This document shows, piece after piece, positions 10,620 through 18,848 of a DNA stretch of 34,015 bases (the first letter of the stretch is position 1; every line of letters begins with the position of its first letter). A program made the position numbers and the translations under genes. The DNA comes from Tannerellaceae bacterium (GTDB taxonomy: Bacteria > Bacteroidota > Bacteroidia > Bacteroidales > Tannerellaceae), in the NCBI GenBank assembly GCA_031266215.1, contig JAISBL010000098.1, positions 1 to 34,015 on the forward strand, read 5' to 3'. Below the pieces are notes generated by a model. It saw only the letters and a list, made by a program, of their open reading frames with translations. It was not told where the DNA came from and did no database searches.

Positions 10620-12005
10620 CTAAATCTTGATCCTGGGTTTATACATATCTTGCGCCGTGATGCCGCATTCTTCTTTCATGCGGACGCAGTATTCCAGCAG
10701 TCCCACCTCAGCTTCGGCGTTATTGGTGCCGAAGGAGAACTTCACGCCGGCGTCTTTAGCCTTCTGTATGATAGCCTTGTTAGGTATCTCGTAGCGGGCG
10801 TTTATCTCAAGTATCTTACCGCTTTTCGCCAGGGCGTCTACGAACTTCGTCATACGTTCTTCTGTCCAGAACTCATCGTAACGGTCCTGCATCTGCGGCG
10901 GCAGGAAGCAGGGATTAACATATATATCCATCGGTTCCTCCAGTACGCCGCATATCCTGTCTACTATCAGGTCCATGTACTGCTGTTCGTCTTCTATCCA
11001 TACCTCTTCGGGTATCCAGATACGGCTGCGTCGGCCCTTGCTGTCGGTGAATGTGAGGGCGTCGGTGAAGACGTAGTCAAACTCATCGCGCACCTCCTGC
11101 GAGAAAGTCTCCACCCATTCGCGCCCTTCGGCCTGCATAGCCAGTATAAAAGGCTCTGAACGCATCTCGTTGAGGAAGTTTATAACGCCGGCGTCATCAG
11201 TGATAGGGAATCCTATCCCACAGTTAGGGGCGATGGCATAGTTTATGCCGGTCTTGCGCGACTGGGCCGCGGCGCTCTCGTTGGTAAGTCCGCCTTTGAG
11301 GTGTACATGATAATCCAGTACCGGGAAATCCTCCTGGTGCAGACGGATGATATTATCGGTTTGCTCGTCTGTGGCTTCGGCAAGCTGCGCCTCGATGCTG
11401 ACGCCTTTCTCGCGTATGTTGGTAACGCTGACGTTTATATCCTTTATCTCTATGCTTCCGTTACCTTCGCTCACGATGGCGAACTTTCCGCCTGAAAGCA
11501 GCGCCGAGGCATGGTCCGCGGTGCGGAAAGGAGCGGCCGGCTCTATGTATTCAACCACCGGGTTGCCGTTTATATTTACGGTAACCGCCCTGCCTTCTAC
11601 TATAATATCCAGCGTAAACCATTCGTCTTCTTTGACAAAACTTTTTGTCAGGTTCCTTACGCCCTCCAGACTTCCGCTCATCTTCCACCACACAAGGTCG
11701 TCGCGGTCGTTATTGATAGCCACGCGATAGCCCTTTGTCAGCCCCGCGTCGGTATGTATCCACACTGCCCCCTTACCTTTTTGGGTGGTGCGCAGTTCAA
11801 GGCTGAGGATAAAGTTCTCATAAACGCCGCTTTTAAGTACAGCGCCGGCATCGGGGCCTGAGAGCGTAAGCAGTCCGTCCGCGTAAGCGACCTGTCCGGT
11901 TGTATTCCATTTACCTATGTCCTGTAAAGGCCCGCCGGATGGTTGCGAGCAGGAAAGCAGCAGGGCGAAACATAAGCCTGCAGTTAAGCCTGATAAAGTC
12001 TTCAT
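10620..12005 (-). CDS. Lipoprotein with N-terminal DUF1080/LamG-like domain and C-terminal PHP-like metal-dependent hydrolase region
   Basis: Lipobox LLLSC; LRTTQKGKGAVWIHTDAGLTKGYRVAINND (DUF1080-like); FPVLDYHVHLKGGLTNESAAAQSRKTGINYAIAPNCG...INARYEIPNKAIIQKAKDAGVKFSFGTNNA (PHP-like). Confidence 0.75.
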   Translation of the reverse strand: MKTLSGLTAGLCFALLLSCSQPSGGPLQDIGKWNTTGQVAYADGLLTLSGPDAGAVLKSGVYENFILSLELRTTQKGKGAVWIHTDAGLTKGYRVAINNDRDDLVWWKMSGSLEGVRNLTKSFVKEDEWFTLDIIVEGRAVTVNINGNPVVEYIEPAAPFRTADHASALLSGGKFAIVSEGNGSIEIKDINVSVTNIREKGVSIEAQLAEATDEQTDNIIRLHQEDFPVLDYHVHLKGGLTNESAAAQSRKTGINYAIAPNCGIGFPITDDAGVINFLNEMRSEPFILAMQAEGREWVETFSQEVRDEFDYVFTDALTFTDSKGRRSRIWIPEEVWIEDEQQYMDLIVDRICGVLEEPMDIYVNPCFLPPQMQDRYDEFWTEERMTKFVDALAKSGKILEINARYEIPNKAIIQKAKDAGVKFSFGTNNAEAEVGLLEYCVRMKEECGITAQDMYKPRIKI

Positions 12006-12167
12006 GATTTCAATTATTTAATTATTATAAGTGGTTTATTTGCCGCCAAAAGTAATTAAAATAAGATTGCGCCCCCACTGCCTTTAACAAAACGTCGCAC
12101 CGCAGGCCTTATTTGGTAATATCGTACGGATTGGTTTTCTTTGCGGCGAAAAAAACATAGAGACACT

Positions 12168-13052
12168 ATGATAAATAATGTAATGGACTTCAACGAAATG
12201 TTCCCCGACAACCGCTCCGAAGGAGAGACCGTTATACGCCAGGCCCAACTGGTTCTTCTGCGAATGCTGAAAATAATTGACCATATATGCCGCAGGCATG
12301 ATATAAAGTACTGGATATGTTCGGGAACCCTTCTGGGAGCCGTCAGGCATAAAGGCTTTATCCCCTGGGATGACGATATAGATATATGTATGCTGCGACA
12401 GGATTATGAAAGGTTCGTAAAAGTGGCTGTGGCCGAATTTCCTGCCGACATGATGCTCCAGACGCGCGACACAGACCCTGACTACACCTACCTCCCGCTA
12501 CCCTGCAAGGTGAGGGATAAAAAAAGCTTTACCATCTCGTCGGGCTACGAACCCGAAGACTGCGAAAAGGGCCTGTTCCTCGACATCTTCCCCGCAGACC
12601 GCTTTCACCTCAATCCTGTTGTCTTCCGTTGGGAACGGCTGCTCAAGACCTACAACACATTCATATGCAAATGCCTCGACTCAGTCTACTTCGCTCATGA
12701 ATCACGCGTACGCAGGCTACTGTCTCTATTCCACCCCCTGTTCCGCAAACTGGTGGTTCGATACCAGAAGTTCGCAGGGAAAATCATCGAGCGGAACAAA
12801 GCCCTGGGAACCGACTGTTACATCGGTAACGGCTTCGACACCCTTTGGAAAAGATACTACAGATACGACGACATCTACCCGTTAGGCGAAATAACCTTTG
12901 AAGACGGCTCATTCTTCGCCCCGCATTCCATCGACACCTACCTTAAATCAATCTACGGGCCCGATTACATGACTCCTCCCCCGGAATCGGAACGCAACTG
13001 CCACGCATCCATAATAAAGCCGTCTTACGACTATACCCGGAGCACTGAATAA
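12168..13052 (+). CDS. LicD family protein (phosphocholine/phosphosugar transferase-like)
   Basis: YWICSGTLLGAVRHKGFIPWDDDIDICMLRQDYERF is the LicD signature; exact start uncertain. Confidence 0.92.
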   Translation: MINNVMDFNEMFPDNRSEGETVIRQAQLVLLRMLKIIDHICRRHDIKYWICSGTLLGAVRHKGFIPWDDDIDICMLRQDYERFVKVAVAEFPADMMLQTRDTDPDYTYLPLPCKVRDKKSFTISSGYEPEDCEKGLFLDIFPADRFHLNPVVFRWERLLKTYNTFICKCLDSVYFAHESRVRRLLSLFHPLFRKLVVRYQKFAGKIIERNKALGTDCYIGNGFDTLWKRYYRYDDIYPLGEITFEDGSFFAPHSIDTYLKSIYGPDYMTPPPESERNCHASIIKPSYDYTRSTE

Positions 13053-13164
13053 TCCGCCCCTTTCTTTAAGGACGGCTCCGGGCATACGCAGGCTTATTAA
13101 GAACCGAAAAAGAAAAACTACTGATCCATATACAGCTACACTGTAGTTCTGTAAACATACATTT

Positions 13165-13203
13165 GCTCCCGTCCGGCGCTTCCCGGGCGGGGCAATTTTT
13201 TTT
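13165..13203 (+). terminator. Rho-independent terminator downstream of the licD-like gene
   Basis: GCTCCCGTCCGG-CGCTTC-CCGGGCGGGGC stem followed by AATTTTTTTT. Confidence 0.75.
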
Positions 13204-13357
13204 ACCGCTTATATTACGCCACCCGCCATACATTATATATCTGATGCAGGATACATAATAAACCGCCCTGTAACATAATCTCCTGATAAGAAATACAATT
13301 CATTACGAGAGAAATGAATTATATCGCGCAGGAGATAAAAACTATTACTTGTGAAGT

Positions 13358-13852
13358 GTGATTTATCGCGGGCGTGATGGAAATTATTACATGCGTGGTA
13401 GAAATTATCACGTAATAAATAGAATATATCCCATAGGAAACAAAATATATCCGACAGGAAATAGAACTTATCTCGTAGGAAATAGAACCTATCTCGTAGG
13501 ATATAGAGTCTATATCGTAGGAAATAAAGTCTATCTCGTAGGAAATAGAACCTATCTCGTAGGATATAGAGTCTATCTCGTAGGAAATAGAATCTATCTC
13601 GTAGGATATAGAGTCTATATCGTAGGAAATAGAATCTATCTCGTAGGATATAGAGTCTATCTCGTAGGAAATAGAACCTATATCGTAGGAAATAGAATCT
13701 ATCTCGTAGGAAATAGAACCTATATCGTAGGAAATAAAGTCTATCTCGTAGGATATAGAGTCTATCTCGTAGGATATAGAGTCTATCTCGTAGGAAATAG
13801 AACCTATCTCGCAGGAAATAAAACCTATATCGTAGGAGATAGAATAAAATAA
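13358..13852 (+). CDS. Possible heptapeptide-repeat protein (consensus Y-[LI]-V-G-[NY]-[RK]-[TVI]), GTG start
   Basis: Uninterrupted 164-codon ORF of heptads; the start is GTG and no signal peptide is seen. May be coding or incidental to the 21-bp array. Confidence 0.45.
   Translation: MIYRGRDGNYYMRGRNYHVINRIYPIGNKIYPTGNRTYLVGNRTYLVGYRVYIVGNKVYLVGNRTYLVGYRVYLVGNRIYLVGYRVYIVGNRIYLVGYRVYLVGNRTYIVGNRIYLVGNRTYIVGNKVYLVGYRVYLVGYRVYLVGNRTYLAGNKTYIVGDRIK
13426..13845 (+). repeat. Tandem array, 20 units of 21 bp (consensus CTATCTCGTAGGAAATAGAAC / CTATCTCGTAGGATATAGAGT)
   Basis: Units counted directly in register from 13426, each exactly 21 bp; the first two and last two units are more diverged. Confidence 0.97.
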
Positions 13853-14215
13853 TTGTGAAATATAAAAGGATTGCTTTGTGTTTTATTCATATTTGCGAGT
13901 GAAAACATCCGACAATAAAGTATCTTATTAATGTATATACGGATATATGAGCATTTCGGGAGCAATCGTATCCGGCGCAGGGGAACGCTATTGAAGTACA
14001 GGTGAAAAATTAAGTTGCACAGATAATCTTATTTACACACGTTGCGAATCGCAGTCTGAACGGACGGTACCAGGAGACAGCCTGACCGGCTGACAGACAA
14101 TCGCAGCCGGCTACAGGCGCTGATATGCAGGCGCCGGGCGACAGAAGTATCGAAGGCCGGCAGGCGGCCTCGCAACACACTGATTAAGTCTACATCAGTC
14201 CGGCGCCTCATCAGA

Positions 14216-14341
14216 GTAAACCGCACTGCCCTGAACCTGCTTAAAAATGAGAAAACAACAAAAGCCGTAGTGAGAGGCAAACGATCAAAAGCAGGATGGG
14301 ATAATAAATACCCGTGCATACTACTGATAAATCAGATGCGT
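14216..14341 (+). repeat. Direct repeat copy A (126 bp), pairs with 17385-17510
   Basis: By-eye alignment: about 14 mismatches over 126 bp; the final 73 bp (14269-14341) match 17438-17510 at 72 of 73 positions. Confidence 0.93.
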
Positions 14342-14376
14342 CAGCGCCGGCCATGACAAAGCGGGGCTGACGCATC
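14335..14376. terminator. 11-bp perfect inverted repeat with 20-nt loop, 3' of the DUF5916 gene
   Basis: GATGCGTCAGC (14335-14345) and GCTGACGCATC (14366-14376). Confidence 0.6.
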
Positions 14377-14426
14377 TAACACAGAATCACTCAATTTATG
14401 CATAAAAAGATACTCTTTTCAGAAAC

Positions 14427-16961
14427 CTAGAGATTGAACAAATAGCTGAATTTGAACATAAAGACATCCGCAGGCGTGCAGTCGAGCAGGGCGCTGAGGT
14501 TACGCCCCAAAGACCCGATGTACTCTGCTGCTGTGTCCGACCGGCTCTGCCCCCAGACGAGGTACAGGATTGAATTGGGCCGGTACTCCCACCTTGCGAC
14601 CAGGTTGAAACGACACTCGCGGAAGCTGAAGTCAGGGTTGTCAAACCCATAAGCCAGTCCGCCGGCCTCCGAAGCAACATACCTGTTGCCCTCAGCCTCG
14701 TAGCTCAGTTCGCCGGCGGCCAGGGGTCTGAAGCGACGCTCGTAATCCTTGTTCATCGTATCCGTCGCACGCTTGAAGCCGGTGTACCTGCCTGACGAAA
14801 TGAATGGATTGCCGTAAAACTGTATTGACACATCCGGGCTTATACTGTAGTCTATCCTCAAAGTCAGACCAGCCGTTCGCTGACTCAAAGCCCCCATAAG
14901 GTAAACCTTTCCCATAGGCCCGGCGTCGCACTGCCCGACATACTCAAGCGAGGAGTTATGGTAAGAATAGTTCAGCCTGGCGCTCAGGCCCACGTTGGGC
15001 GCCGGCCGGTAGTTGGCTTCCAGCCAGGCGTACCGGCTGTATCGTTCTGCGCCCGTAGCCGTGCCGTGGTAAGCTTTCATCCAGAACCTTTCGGACTGGT
15101 CGCTGCCCATGCTGACATCCGTCCCCCACCTCGGGTTGGCCCTCACCAGCGGCCCGCCACGCAGCAGACCGCTCTCAACCACCCGCGGGTAGTAGGCGCC
15201 GCAGAGGTACAGATACCACTTGTTCCTGAAATTCATGGTCGATTCAATCCCCGCCTGTCCTAAAGTGTTCACCCCGCCAAAGTTCCACTGATAGCGGCTG
15301 AAAGCATAAACTTCATAAGAGCGGAACCAGCCGCGTGGAGCGTTATCCACGTAACCCACCAACCCGTTGGCCAGCATATAGTCAGAGCCCTCAATGTAGC
15401 CTGCCTCATTCACGTCAAAGCCGGGACCGGCCCAGCTGAACACCTGCCGGAATACCAGCTTCCCCGCCCCGGATCTGCCCACGCTGATGCTGCCTGCCGA
15501 TCCGCCAAGTGCGGTACGCATGCTGTCTACACTGACATGACGCGCGCCCTCACGCTGGAAGTAATGCACCGGCGAACGCTGGAGGGCCGTTATCGCCTCA
15601 CGGCTGCCCGCCACGTAACTGCCCTGCACATTTGCCCTGACGTAATATTCCCTCTCCCTGAAATACTGCTCAAAGTCCGCGCCAACGGCGTAAGCCTGCC
15701 CGGCAAGCGACTCAGGGCCGCGGTCCTGACCAGAGCGGTTGACGGCTGTCAGCATCCCGCCCACAACCGTATTGCCGCCATCGACGTCCTTCTGCACCCT
15801 GGCCACCGAATAACTGGTAAAAGGCCTGTCGCCGCCTCCCGTCAGTGCGTTCAGCAGGCCCAGGGCAAGTCCCTTCCGGTTCTTGCCCGACACCTTCACA
15901 GCGCTGATCACGCTGGAGCCTCCCCCGCCTTCACTTCCGCCGCCCGTCAGTGAGGCTCCGATGCGACGCGAGTAGAACATCGTCTCGCCCGGCATGGAGA
16001 AAATGCCTTTCCCCTCTACGAAGAAAGGACGCTTCTCCTCATAATACGTCTCGTAGGCCGACAGGTTGATGGTTGAAGGATCAGCCTCCACCTGTCCGAA
16101 ATCAGGATTAACCGTAAAGTCAAGCGTAAAGTCACTTGACAGTCCCACCTTGCCGTCAAGTCCGGCCCCAGGGTCAGTCGACCGGCCGCCCGCATCCTGC
16201 GTCCTGAACGCAGCCGAAGCATACGGCAACAGTTCCACCCGCCTCCTCGCCGGCAGTCGCCGCAGTCCCTCCATACGTCCGAAAGAAAAAACCAGACCAC
16301 TATTATTACGCCTCACCAGGTGCAGATGATCAGTCTCCATCTTACGATCGATCACCCTTACGGCATGCATGCCCCACGTCTGCTCTTCTTCGCCGGCCGC
16401 ATAACGGAGTTGCGAGAGCGGTATGCTGAACTCCGCGTACCAGCCGAAGGAATCGACCGATACCCTTCCCTCCCACACGGCATTCCACGTATAATCGTCG
16501 TTTGCCGAGTTCCAACACACGAAGTCAGCCTTTCCACCCGCAGCCGTCAGCGCAAAGGCAAACCCTGTACGCCCGTCGCGGTAACTGTCAAAAACGATAT
16601 ATACGGCATCGCCCCTCACCATATCGCGCGGAGCCAGCCATCTGTTGATCTTCGCAGCCTCAGAGTCAAGCGCCCTGAAAGCCACATAAACATTCCGGTC
16701 ATCATAAAGTATTTTAAGGGCGGTCTCCTCGCTTTCAGGGTCACCCTCGTCAGGCTGCTGCTTCACGAAGCCGCCGGACCACACACCGTCATTCATCCAG
16801 CAATCATCGCCGAGCGATCCATCCACCACAGGCTGACGCACCGTACGCTCTGCCACGTAAACACGTTTCCGGACACTATCCGCATCATACTGTCCATAAG
16901 CGACGCAGAAAGACAAAAAAGCTTCAAAGGCAAAGAACAGAACAATCCCCATCCATTTCAT
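14427..16961 (-). CDS. DUF5916 outer-membrane protein with N-terminal CBM9-like carbohydrate-binding domain
   Basis: PVVDGSLGDDCWMNDGVWSGGFVKQQPDEGDPESEETALKILYDDRNVYVAFRALDSE...RDMVRGDAVYIVFDSYRDGRTGFAFALTAAG; FTVNPDFGQVEADPSTINLSAYETYYEEKRPFFVEG; C-terminal beta-strand-rich barrel. Confidence 0.9.
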   Translation of the reverse strand: MKWMGIVLFFAFEAFLSFCVAYGQYDADSVRKRVYVAERTVRQPVVDGSLGDDCWMNDGVWSGGFVKQQPDEGDPESEETALKILYDDRNVYVAFRALDSEAAKINRWLAPRDMVRGDAVYIVFDSYRDGRTGFAFALTAAGGKADFVCWNSANDDYTWNAVWEGRVSVDSFGWYAEFSIPLSQLRYAAGEEEQTWGMHAVRVIDRKMETDHLHLVRRNNSGLVFSFGRMEGLRRLPARRRVELLPYASAAFRTQDAGGRSTDPGAGLDGKVGLSSDFTLDFTVNPDFGQVEADPSTINLSAYETYYEEKRPFFVEGKGIFSMPGETMFYSRRIGASLTGGGSEGGGGSSVISAVKVSGKNRKGLALGLLNALTGGGDRPFTSYSVARVQKDVDGGNTVVGGMLTAVNRSGQDRGPESLAGQAYAVGADFEQYFREREYYVRANVQGSYVAGSREAITALQRSPVHYFQREGARHVSVDSMRTALGGSAGSISVGRSGAGKLVFRQVFSWAGPGFDVNEAGYIEGSDYMLANGLVGYVDNAPRGWFRSYEVYAFSRYQWNFGGVNTLGQAGIESTMNFRNKWYLYLCGAYYPRVVESGLLRGGPLVRANPRWGTDVSMGSDQSERFWMKAYHGTATGAERYSRYAWLEANYRPAPNVGLSARLNYSYHNSSLEYVGQCDAGPMGKVYLMGALSQRTAGLTLRIDYSISPDVSIQFYGNPFISSGRYTGFKRATDTMNKDYERRFRPLAAGELSYEAEGNRYVASEAGGLAYGFDNPDFSFRECRFNLVARWEYRPNSILYLVWGQSRSDTAAEYIGSLGRNLSALLDCTPADVFMFKFSYLFNL

Positions 16962-17384
16962 AACGCTATCAGATTAAGTATAAAATTTGTACCTATTGAT
17001 GAATACGGTATCAATTCACAAAACGTTGCATTCCACCATGCTCAATATATGTTGCACCTTTGTAGAAACCGCTGAATTCTTCCAATCCCTGCGATTTGTC
17101 TTTGGCAACCAATGTCGTCAATACTGATAATATCCAGATGTTCAATCGGGGTGTGTTTTCGGATGGAATATGCCTTATGCCTATCCATTTTTAGCTTCCT
17201 GCCGGTGTGATTTGTCCATCGCGGACTGCTGTTTATGGGTTTATCGGATTATGGGTTTCTCTGATACGAATTGTATTTTTTCTATTGTGAAACGTAAATG
17301 CTCTCTTACCTTTTTAATAGTGATCCACAAGCCACGGAATCACAGTAAGGAAGCGGCCGTAATCTATTTACTGCTATTGTAAAG

Positions 17385-17510
17385 GTGAACCGTATTGACT
17401 TGAACCTGTTTAAAAATGAGAAAACAGCGAATATCGGAGTGAGAGGCAAACGATCAAAAGCAGGATGGGATAATAAATACCCGTGCAGACTACTGATAAA
17501 TCAGATGCGT
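17385..17510 (+). repeat. Direct repeat copy B (126 bp), pairs with 14216-14341
   Basis: See copy A; same orientation. Confidence 0.93.
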
Positions 17511-17599
17511 AGTTGTTAATATAATATTTGTTATTACTTTCGTAACGTAAATACTAAACCCAACAATTAACATGCCTATGGGATAAGACAAGCGTATTA

Positions 17600-17805
17600 A
17601 TACGCACATTGTAAGACATATTGGAAAAAGCGTTTAGCTTATATTCTGGTTCTTGAAACTTCGCAAACTTCAAAGTCACCCGGAATAAAGTGTAGACGCT
17701 CGCGCTATATGGCGCGGGCTTTACTCATTTATTTGGTGACAAGGTTTTGCGAAGACCTCAAGAACAGATAAAAAAGTAATTGTCCGCGTTTTTTTATGTG
17801 CGTAT
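17600..17805. repeat. Nested inverted-repeat element; putative structured RNA leader or miniature palindromic element
   Basis: Outer arms ATACGCACAT (17600-17609)/ATGTGCGTAT (17796-17805); GTTCTTGA (17649)/TCAAGAAC (17758); CTTCGCAAA (17659)/TTTGCGAAG (17746); GTCACC (17675)/GGTGAC (17735); GCTCGCGC (17698)/GCGCGGGC (17712, one G-U). Confidence 0.8.
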
Positions 17806-18086
17806 GTTTAAGGCATCAGGACAAAAAGAGACATGAAAACCACTTTTTCAGAGGCTGATTATTGAAAAGATCATGCAAATAGAAAAAGTAAAACAGTTAA
17901 CTCTTAATTTATTTTCTGTCTGTTGAAAGAACAGACGTTAAATTTTAAAATTGCTTATCCCCTTCGCTCAAATAAATCTATAGTGTGACTTTAACGTATA
18001 AAAGAAACAAATGTTTTGAGTGATAGAAATAACAAGCGAAGGTTCAGGCGACGATTAAAATATTAATATTTTATTAATGCATTATT

Positions 18087-18572
18087 ATGAACAAGTTTTT
18101 ACGAATAATGGTAAGCATGCTGGCGATAGCAGCATTGGCTTCAGTAACTGTTTCCTGCAGTAAGGATGACGACGATAGAGGATTGGTCGGGCACTGGGTT
18201 TTTCTGGGGGATGCGAATTGCATATTTACCCTGAACGGGGTGAAATATAATGCGGTAGAAGAGGGTATGGTGGATCGGTCGTATTTCAGCAGCCTTCGCG
18301 GAGTCTTTTTTATCTTTGAGGAAGGCGGGACGGCTTATCTGGGCATGAACGGACAAACAAGTTCACCGCTCAAGTACACCGTTTCGGGCCAAACGGTAAC
18401 GATAAAGGATGGATCGTTTTCGCTTCCTATGAAATACAGCGTATCGGGAGACAAGCTGGAATTGACGTGGACCGAGGCTACGATGGCGATTCTGGGGGTC
18501 GACGATTCTCCGTTGACGGAATTGGGTATCTATGATTATGAGATGATTATGATATTTGACAAGGCAGATTAA
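18087..18572 (+). CDS. Lipocalin-like lipoprotein
   Basis: MNKFLRIMVSMLAIAALASVTVSCSKDDDD lipobox; LVGHWVFLGD...TYTVSGQTVTIKDGS-like lipocalin pattern. Confidence 0.82.
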   Translation: MNKFLRIMVSMLAIAALASVTVSCSKDDDDRGLVGHWVFLGDANCIFTLNGVKYNAVEEGMVDRSYFSSLRGVFFIFEEGGTAYLGMNGQTSSPLKYTVSGQTVTIKDGSFSLPMKYSVSGDKLELTWTEATMAILGVDDSPLTELGIYDYEMIMIFDKAD

Positions 18573-18653
18573 GGAGATGGAAATGAAACGAAACCGGAAA
18601 ACAAGTCTCGCTTGCGTTAGTCGGCTGATTGTCGGCTTGCTGCTTTTGACTAA

Positions 18654-18815
18654 GCAAAAGGATGTCATGATGAAGGGCAACCGTACTGCGACTATGAAGG
18701 CGGTAAAAGCGGTTGTTGCAAATCCAACGTACCCTGGACAGACGGACATGGCTCTTGTTATAATACACTGTCTTATTGCAGAGAGAGCGGCTGGTCTTGT
18801 ATAAGGTGTTATTGA
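18654..18815 (+). other. Cryptic cysteine-rich peptide reading frame, probably 1-bp frameshifted from a leader starting at 18583
   Basis: Frame beginning GCA at 18654 reads AKGCHDEGQPYCDYEGGKSGCCKSNVPWTDGHGSCYNTLSYCRESGWSCIRCY*. It has 8 Cys in 51 residues and no ATG in frame; upstream frame from 18583 reads MKRNRKTSLACVSRLIVGLLLL. Confidence 0.5.
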
Positions 18816-18848
18816 GGCTATTGTATGAAACTTTTAATTTTATAAATC

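Noticed and set aside
13426-13845. CRISPR array
   Set aside because: Units are contiguous 21-mers with no spacers and no cas genes in the window.
14029-14319. 96-aa minus-strand ORF
   Set aside because: Overlaps direct repeat copy A; no recognisable motif and composition looks non-coding.
18556-18804. 82-aa ORF MTRQIKEMEMKRNRK... as a real full-length protein
   Set aside because: Its C-terminal half has unremarkable composition, while the alternative frame over the same DNA is strikingly Cys-rich; only the leader part is judged plausible.
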